From Uranotaenia lowii (lineage: Eukaryota > Arthropoda > Insecta > Diptera > Culicidae), in NCBI RefSeq assembly GCF_029784155.1, contig NC_073691.1, forward strand, positions 57,894,217-57,958,216: a stretch of 64,000 nucleotides of DNA. Direction: 5' to 3'. The translations under genes and the position numbers were made by a program. The notes under the pieces were generated by a model that had not been told where the DNA came from, ran no database searches, and saw only the letters and a program-made list of their open reading frames with translations. This document shows, piece by piece, positions 57,151 through 64,000 of this stretch. How positions within the stretch are numbered: position 1 is the first letter of the stretch; every line of letters begins with the position of its first letter.

Positions 57151-57800
57151 AGCTAAAATTGCCCGAAAAACCATATGGCGCGTTATTAAATGGTATAAGG
57201 AAACATTGACGATTCCGTCGGAGTGGAAACTGCGTAGCAAGATTTTGAAGACGATTAAGAGGAATTTCAATCTGTCGGAACGTTATTTGGCCAGAAAATA
57301 CGATGCTGCCCATTGTACCATGAGGAGAATTCGATTCCGGGAATGAATCAAGTCGTATCGAGGAGCAAGAAAACAGCGAATCGGACTTTGAAACTGAATA
57401 GTGTGGCCAAAATTCGTGCTTGGAAGCTATATGACCAGGTGCTGACCAAGTTCGACGAGTGTCTTCTGATGGACGATGAAACCTATGTCGAGGCTGACTT
57501 TGGGCAAATCAGAGTCACAAATTTTACTTGGCAACGGTTTTTCCGACGAATTTGCACGAAAATTTATGATTTGGCATCGCATTTGCAGCTGTGGCAATAA
57601 AACAAATGTTTTCGTTTCAAGTAAGACAATAACGTCGGAACTATACCAAACAGAGTGCATCCAAAAACAAAATTTGCCGTTAATTCGATCTCACGACCAC
57701 CTCGTAATGTTTTGATCAGATTTGGCAAGCTATCATTACAGCAAAGTCGTTCAAGAATGGTATGCAAAGAAAGGGGTCCAGTTTGTTCCATAAAAAAGCA
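57151..57800 (+). pseudogene. Decayed Tc1/mariner-type transposase
   Basis: Three joined frames give a family-like protein. The first part (57151-57345) reads TAKIARKTIWRVIKWYK, then NLSERYLARKYDAAHCTMRR, a helix-turn-helix-like DNA-binding region, before a stop. The second (57313-57600) reads KLYDQVLTKFDECLLMDDET and YVEADFGQ, which includes the first catalytic Asp block. The third (about 57555-57780) reads KFMIWHRICSCGNKTNVFVS, then DLASYHYSKVVQEWY and GVQFVP, the second Asp block. It stops where the family continues to the PPN...RPIE region. Frameshifts and stops make it inactive. The 5' edge abuts the MITE ending at 57147. Confidence 0.88.
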
Positions 57801-59854
57801 ATGATGCAAAATTAAACATTTTTTGTTATCAGAGGGGTTCCAACAGATTTTTTTTTCCTGCGTACGCCTTAAAAGGTTACAAAGCGGTAAATTTCCGTTT
57901 GTGTGAAACTTCCTCTAGGCCAGATGAGAATTAAGAGTTTTTGCTCATGTGTTCAACGATTTTTGTTTTTATTAAAATTGTGTATTGGTAATTTTAAGTA
58001 TTTAACGGTTGATGAAATCTAAGTTTTTCCATTTTTTTTTCTACCAATTATGTCATTTTCTTGTTAAGCTAGGAAATATGAAGATTAATAGTCTTGAAAG
58101 TCAGTTCAACCGCAAACGATTGAAACAAACGCGACCACCTTGAGCGCAATTAACCAGCAATTAAAATATTAGAATATGGTTGAGCAATTACTTAAGGTTC
58201 ATTTTCTGACGAAAGAGAACGTCAGTATTACCTAGTGATGCAACTAGAACTAGACCGTTCGGAACGCACCGGAACCAGTATAGGTTCATCATTCATGTGC
58301 GCGCTGCGAAGTCACCCGAATGGGAATGGAATTCTGGGTGATCGAGCGCGGAAAATTCCAACAATCCAAAGAGACGAACGCCGACTTCTACCCCGAAGCA
58401 GCAGCATCAGAGAAGAACCAGAAGCGGGTAGCAAAGAATCTTTGCAGCTATTTGCACTGACTGAGTTGCAGTGCAAACCTTTTCGCAACCAACTACAAGG
58501 TCCAAAATTGGTCGAAGGTTGCACTCTCGAAAAAAATTAAGTATAAATGAACGAGCCAGCCGTGCATTGCCGCCGCTAATGTGGCTTCAAAGAGTCTCTT
58601 CAAGACTCTTTCAGAAGTCGTCGTCGGCGTCGTCCATAATAAGTGGCAATAGTTGAATCCGACTATGTGTGGGGGTTGTTGTGTTTTATGGCTGAAGCCA
58701 CACTTCTTTGAGGCAACTACTACTCACAACACTCCAAGTGCATTAACTTATATTGAAGCTTGAATAAATTCATTCGGTGCTGCAATTATTTGGCCACCAT
58801 CAAATGTTCTCATGTGAGTTTGTTGTTTTGAGGGGAGGCGGGAGAACGTTGTTCGATTATTTTACGAGTTATTTTTCAAACTTCTCAACTCAGCTTCACT
58901 GGTTTGCTTATTTTCTTGCTCGAAACATGGTCTAAATTCCGCTCGAGTTTATTATGATGGATGATCTCGCGGTCTTGTCTTTGCTTAATTTGGCTGCCGG
59001 AGAAGTGTGCCTTCTCTGGACAGTGTCCGCGAAAATATTCGAGTCTGATCCTAGATTTTGGCTGTCCGAATCCACGGCGAAACCGGACCGAATTACATTT
59101 TGTACGTGATTTTTCGGTACTTAATTTTGTCCGGTATGTGGAAACATACATATTTTGTCGAGTGATTTAAACAGTATTGCAAAAAGTTGGAGGAAGGTCA
59201 TACATATGTCAATCATATGGAACATTCTAAAAGTGTTCACTTCGGATAATTAGTGATTGGAAAGTGAAATGTCGGATGTCATTCCGTTTTGTCTAATGTC
59301 ATTCTAGGACTAATAAATCTTTTTGCATCGCTGTCGAATCAACAGTTTCATTAAATTTTTTCACAAGTGAAAAGGTTTTTATTTCAAAAGGAGGTCAAAA
59401 AATAAACTGTTTCAATGCCATCTCTCAGTATTATATCATCATATAAAAAACGGTATATAATAACAATTCGACAAACACAAGGCGACCGTCAAAAACAACA
59501 AAGTTTTTAACGAAATGGTAATGAAAAGTTTTATTTAATTTTTGCAAAACCAATGCATCTGGTGACTCTAAATTTCAGGTAACCCAAACTTTTGTTGCAA
59601 AATAAATCACAAAAAATGCTAGTTTCATTTGATGAAAAATAGAACGCTCTATTTGGGTCGTTATAACTATTTTCTCGCTACTCCTACTGCTTTGCCGTTT
59701 TCGGAAAAGTTGGAGACAGAGAATTTTCCAGTAAGCTCCATATATTGGAATTTAATTTTCATTGCCTGAGAACCAAATATTAAAAAAAATTGACATTCTC
59801 CGAACAAATTTGTTTTTCGAAACCAAATTTCAAATCAAAACCCGCGTATCTAAA
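57801..59854. other. No gene seen; includes a GC-richer island
   Basis: 58100-59150 is balanced in composition and repeat-free, with open frames of 60-100 codons on both strands that match nothing I recognise. The remainder is AT-rich. Confidence 0.45.
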
Positions 59855-59965
59855 CAGGGTGGCTAGTGAACCGGGAAAACCGAGAACAAATCTGGAATTG
59901 AAAATGAAAACGGGAAAACCGAGAAAAAATCTGGAATCTCGAATCGAACCCTGGATTTCAACACG
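59855..59965 (+). repeat. Possible hAT-like left end with ACCGGGAAAACCGAGAA repeats
   Basis: CAGGGTGGCTAG is followed by two ~45-bp tandem units of AACCGGGAAAACCGAGAA and AAATCTGGAAT. The form matches the other CAG(G/A)G-ended elements with reiterated internal motifs. No right end or target duplication was found. Confidence 0.35.
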
Positions 59966-61734
59966 AATATTTTTCCCCAAAAGCTTTACATTTCAAGGTA
60001 CACTTTACAAGAAAAATATGAATAAACGAGTTTTTTTTAATCTGAATTTTTTTGCTCAGGAGAGCTTACGTTTTCAGTGTTCCTGTTTCAGTCCAAAAGT
60101 ATTTTATACGTATTTTAAAATAACAAAACATAGCAAAAAATTTCTCGTGAATAATCTGTTTTTAGATCACGAATATTCTGTGTTGAAAATATGTATTTTT
60201 AATTAAAAAAACTTAAATAAATGAAAAGCGTATTTTTTTTAAATTAAACTTTATAAGCTTTAATTAATGTAGGAATTATATATTAAAACCTTAGTGCACT
60301 TTCTTTACGAATATTAAAAAAATAAATCTGAAAATCTGTTTCTTCATCCAGATTAGTTTAAAAAAATTAAAAAATTTGATAACATTGCATTCATATGTTG
60401 ATAGTTTTATTTCCTGAATTCTTATTTCGAAACTTCAGACACCACCTTTCTTACAACTGACCTATAAATTATTATGTTCCAAACTTCATTAGAGACACGC
60501 TATGCTGTATCAAAACTCAAAATAAACAGAAATGTAAAGAATATATTTCATATGTACGCGAAACAATTTTGAAGAGTCCGACCAAATATCAAATAAATAT
60601 GTTGAACCGCTATTTTGAATTGGGAATACGAAAGTACACGTACACGGTTATATCTTAACCAAGTTTTCATTTCATATTATTGATATTATTTAGAAAAAAA
60701 ATCTACAAAAATTAATTTTTTTTAATTTGTGTTATTTATAAATTTTGCACTTTGACTGATAGCCGCATTCTTCATTAGGAAAGAATTGTGAAAAAATATA
60801 AACATATGTGTTTGTTTTCATTGATATATTAATACATTTTTAGGGCCAGACTGAAATTTCTTAGATTTTTGATAAATATTGCAAATCTAGAATCCAGCAC
60901 CCAGACCTCAGACTCTAGATGCGCGTTATTAATAAAAAATAATTTTAAAGTTATCCAACAGAAAACTGAATTCCACCTAACATGAATTTTGAGCTAACAT
61001 CAGAAGTTAAAATTTGAATTCAAATTCGAATTAGGAATCCAAATTTGAAATTCAAGTAATTCAATCCAAAATTAATTGTTCATGATCATATTTCAAATAT
61101 CGGAAGCCAGAGCTCAAAAGTAAAATTCTATAAAGGGCAGGAAAAATAAACAAATTTTTCATTGGATCTTCAACTTGAAATTTGCAGATCACATGGCGTT
61201 ATATCAAAGCAATATTTTATCAAAAATCCAAATAATGAAAAAAAAATGCGAAGTTGTTGTCAAAGATTAAGAAGAAGATGGCAATGTTCGACGACATTTC
61301 GCAAAATACTAGAATTTTTTTCTACTTAAATTATTTTCTTGAAGCTTTGCATTTCAATTTGTTCATATTTTATTTTCTGTAAGATATCCCAAAAAGATTC
61401 TCAACTTCACAATAAAATTTCGATAAGAATGGTCAAAGTCAGATCTGACAGAGTTCTGCTTTAGCAATAAAATTCAAAATAAAAATTTCTAATTTTTCAA
61501 AACAAGCGACTAGATTGAAAAACTTTGAAATTTTAGAATAAGATTTTACAAAAAAAAAAAATCTAAAATTATATCATATATTGTTATCAATTTTCTGTGT
61601 GTATAGTCCCAATTTAAATTCAGAAGAATGATTAAAATTTCTAATTCATACTAATAACTGTAATATTTGACAAAGTGTATTTATATCCGGCAAATAAGTC
61701 CAATTATCGTTACTAAACGAAATTTATTTCTAAA
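59966..61734. other. No gene seen; strongly AT-rich
   Basis: About 1.8 kb without recognisable exons or elements. Worn words like GAATTCAAATTCGAATTAGG recur near 61010-61060, resembling the AT-rich interior of the element at 30363. Confidence 0.45.
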
Positions 61735-61770
61735 CCGACGTTTCGATGTCGTATGACATAATCTTCAGGG
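61735..61770 (-). ncRNA. Hammerhead-ribozyme-like motif with intact CTGAAGA box
   Basis: On the minus strand CC (stem I), CTGAAGA, TT, the stem ATGTC-ATAC-GACAT, C, GAAA, CGTC, GG (stem I). The CTGANGA and GAAA boxes are intact and GTC matches the usual cleavage triplet. Stem I is only two pairs before a mismatch, and one extra nucleotide precedes stem II, as in the 46769 copy. Confidence 0.5.
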
Positions 61771-62564
61771 ATAAAAAATTGTCGTTGTTATTGCTTTAGA
61801 AAAATAGCGCACTGTTCAAATCGATTCGTCACTCACGGATTTATATATCTACATAAAAGTAGGGCGAATCTAGGCGGTAGTGTTTTACGACACTTTTTTA
61901 CATTTTTTGGTCATAATGTTGAAAAAATTCAAAAAAGTTTATCCTTATGAGCAACGTATAGCTTCTAACTTCAGCTTTCTTGGGCACTTAATGAATTTGT
62001 TTTTTGAGCATTTCGTAGCTAATTTACAATCATTTTTCCAAAGTATGTTTTTTCGGATTTTTTTCTTACGCTATGAATAATGAAAAAGTGAAGTGTTGTA
62101 GCTGAATAATGTCTGAAAATCATATTTGAGTTACAATATGAAATTTCTAAAACAATAAATTTTGTACAAATCGTTTGAAAAATAAAGAAATGTAGCGGTT
62201 TAAGTCAGAAGTCAAATTGACACTGAAGGAACTCTAACGGGTAAAAAATTCAGGAACGGATGAGGGTTAATTTTGTAAAATATTTATCACTACTTAATTT
62301 TGACCTACATTTCCTGTTCTGTTTTTTTTCTGCAGTTCTTGCAAACAAAAACGAAGTTAGATTCTCAATACCAGTTAGGATTTTAAACATCAGTCATGAG
62401 TCTTTTTTTCATTTTAATTCTGAACTATTTTTAATATTTGATCTCAACAAGCTTATCGAAATATAATTTGGTTATACGACAAATAAATTCTGCATCTTAG
62501 TATTGATCAAGTTTATAAAAAAATAGAAAGAGTGTTTAAAAATAAACTCTCGAAATGGGAATGT
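61771..62564. other. No gene seen; AT-rich
   Basis: Contains the relative of 55500-55620 noted there, and otherwise no recognisable feature. Confidence 0.45.
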
Positions 62565-63050
62565 GAATGAAAGTGAAAAAAATCAATAAAGTTAAGAAAG
62601 TCAAGGAAGTCAAGAGAGTCAAAAAAGTCTATAAAGTAGAGAAAGTTAAGAAAGTCAAGATAGTCAAAATAGTCAAGAAAGTAAAAAAATGTCAAGAAAG
62701 TCAAACAAGTCAAGAAAGTCAAGAAAATCAAGAAAGTGGAGAAAATCAAAATAGTCATGAAAGTCAAGAAACTCAAGAATGACAAAAAATCAAGAATTTC
62801 AAGGAAGTCTAGAAAAGCCAGAAAGTTAAGAAAATCAAGAAAATCAAGATAATCAAGAAAATCAAGAAAGTCAAGAAAGCCACGAAAATTGTTATGAAGG
62901 TCAAGAAAGTCAAGAAATTCAAGAAAGTAAAAAAAGTCAAGAAAGTCTAAGTCAAGTCAAGAAGTCAAGAAAATCAAGAAAGTCAAGAAAGTCAAAAAAG
63001 TCAAGAATGTCAAGCCAGTCAAGAAAGTCCAGAAAATCATGAAATATTGG
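62565..63050 (+). repeat. 9-bp tandem array (GTCAAGAAA)n, part 1
   Basis: GTCAAGAAA and close variants (GTCAAAAAA, ATCAAGAAA, GTTAAGAAA) repeat about 50 times. One frame reads VKK or SQE repeats, which is a by-product of the 9-bp period. Confidence 0.95.
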
Positions 63051-63289
63051 CTTTTTTTTGGTTGATGCTTTTCGGTGAATTTTAAATCAAATAAAAAGAA
63101 TTCTTTTGACGTTTCGGCCTACTACCTTCAGCCATCCTCAGAAAATTACATATATTATAAGACAAAAACTTAAATTAATACAAAAAATTCTTCACAATGT
63201 TCCATCACAATATCACTGCACTTTTGCTTTTACGATTTGTATCGCCGCGTGCTTCCGGAATGGCTGTCTTACTTGATTTAAGTCCAATT
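63051..63289. other. Insertion in the GTCAAGAAA array carrying a GAAACGTC motif
   Basis: About 240 bp unlike the array interrupts it. It contains the hammerhead-like motif at 63104-63145 in minus orientation and resembles a Penelope-like element fragment. No target duplication could be read because of the repetitive flanks. Confidence 0.5.
63104..63145 (-). ncRNA. Hammerhead-ribozyme-like motif with CTGAGGA box
   Basis: On the minus strand TTTT (stem I), CTGAGGA, one extra T, GGC-TGAAGGTAGTAG-GCC (stem II), GAAA, CGTC, AAAA (stem I). Both conserved boxes are intact. The single extra nucleotide before stem II matches the 46769 and 61735 copies. Confidence 0.5.
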
Positions 63290-63415
63290 TTGTCCAAGAA
63301 GTCAAAAAAGTGAAAAATTCAAGAAAGTCAAGAAAGTCATGAAAGTAAAAAAAATGTCAAGAAAGTCGAGAAAGTCAAGAATGTCAAGAAAGTCATGAAA
63401 GTTTTAAAAAAAAAT
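63290..63415 (+). repeat. 9-bp tandem array (GTCAAGAAA)n, part 2
   Basis: The same unit resumes for about 125 bp with GTCATGAAA and GTCGAGAAA variants. Confidence 0.9.
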
Positions 63416-63739
63416 TTTAAATGAAGAGTTAATCACCGTAAATTTTATTTTGTGAAATTATTTTATCGACTATATCGGTGAAATTTATATTCTTCGAAAA
63501 AGAATATTTAAGAACTGAAAGATTATAGACGGATAGAAGATTAGAATAAGATGAAAGATGTTGAAATTGAGCGGAAGGGTAATTTTAATTTGAAAACTTT
63601 TCATCACATTTCATCGATTTGTTCCTCACGGGCCTACTACCTTGCAGTGGTAGATACGGGATAGATTTGTAGCTACCACCACACAATAGTAGGCCTAGCG
63701 TGGTTCGTCCCACAAGCGGAAACTTGCAGTACGAACGAA
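63416..63739. other. Second insertion in the GTCAAGAAA array
   Basis: About 320 bp of non-array sequence. The right part holds the hairpin at 63631-63695. It shares GGCCTACTACCTT with the 63104 motif but no gene is visible. Confidence 0.5.
63631..63695. repeat. Nested two-stem hairpin
   Basis: GGCCTACTA (63631-63639) pairs with TAGTAGGCC (63687-63695). Inside it TGGTAG (63648-63653) pairs with CTACCA (63673-63678). The 65-nt fold is plausible for RNA or for cruciform DNA. The function is unknown. Confidence 0.65.
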
Positions 63740-64000
63740 CAAGAATGTCCAGAAAGTCAAAAAAAATCAAGAAAATCAAGAAAGTCTATAAAGTAGAGAA
63801 AGTCTATATAGTAGAGTAAGTCAAGAAAGTCAAGATAGTCAAGAAAGTTGAGAAAGTTAAGGAAGTCAAAAAAGTCGAGAACGTCAAGAAAGTCAAAAAG
63901 TCATGACAGTCAAGAAAATCAAGAAAGTCCAGAAGGTCAAGAAATTCAAGAAAGTCAAAAGAGTCAAGAAAGTCCAGAAGCTCAAGAAATTCAAGAAAGT
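63740..64000 (+). repeat. 9-bp tandem array (GTCAAGAAA)n, part 3, runs off the window
   Basis: The array resumes with GTC(C/A)AGAAAGTCAA-type words and is still in progress at the last base, so its true length is unknown. Confidence 0.95.

Noticed and set aside
58540..58600. Possible TATA box (AGTATAAATG) ahead of a GC-richer stretch
   Set aside because: No initiator or downstream exon could be identified, and such words are common by chance in AT-rich DNA.

Overview
This window looks like non-coding DNA from an insect nuclear genome, most likely a fly and plausibly a mosquito. It is AT-rich and has no intact cellular gene. It carries decayed IS630/Tc1/mariner transposases, a 5'-truncated LINE with a poly-A tail, many small terminal-inverted-repeat (TIR) elements with 8-bp or TA target duplications, and kilobase-scale arrays of very short tandem repeats. 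The lineage is inferred from element types only; no host gene fixes it. The window could be intergenic or lie inside a very large intron.

Layout. 0-3.4 kb is mostly unique, with a degenerate 30-40 bp repeat and a CAA/CAG tract. 3.4-6.4 kb holds a dispersed ATTCAACTAT-type repeat, a 9-bp ATGACAAAA array and a pure 7-bp TTTCGTC array. 6.4-8.9 kb is a mainly unique island. 8.9-12.0 kb is a minisatellite with the core CTGTCCTCTCAA and a higher-order period near 1.18 kb. 14.9-15.8 kb (minus strand) is a dead mariner-type transposase. 16.7-17.8 kb is an array of ~145-bp units. 18.5-19.5 kb is the LINE 3' end. 21.3-24.5 kb holds a 7-bp GAGACAT array that reverses orientation in the middle, beside a hAT-like element. 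24.9 kb has a 114-bp near-perfect palindrome. 28.4-32.5 kb holds three TIR elements, then another 7-bp array to 33.2 kb. 35.7-36.7 kb is an inverted pair of ~140-bp tandem arrays. 37.6-39.6 kb is the ATTCAACTAT family again, interrupted by a textbook hAT-like MITE. 41.7-42.5 kb is a 733-bp TIR element. 45.2-46.8 kb has hammerhead-ribozyme-like motifs of the kind carried by Penelope-like elements. 47.0-49.3 kb is a third opposed pair of short-repeat arrays. 49.4-51.3 kb is a nested TA-flanked element. 51.7-53.2 kb is a ~1.5 kb inverted repeat with ~300-bp arms. 53.5 kb is a further hAT-like MITE. 56.6-57.8 kb is a TA MITE abutting a second dead mariner transposase. 61.7-64.0 kb has more hammerhead-like motifs and a 9-bp GTCAAGAAA array running off the end.

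There is no gene pathway here. What unifies the window is repeat biology. Tandem arrays repeatedly switch strand about an axis, as in Foldback-type transposons. Several hAT-like MITEs are internally built of one reiterated short motif. Hammerhead-like cores recur with one consistent architecture. Open reading frames inside the arrays (MTK, RLSSFVF, MSHVSCL and VKK-type repeats) are by-products of repeat length, not genes. All similarities were judged by eye; no database or folding program was used.
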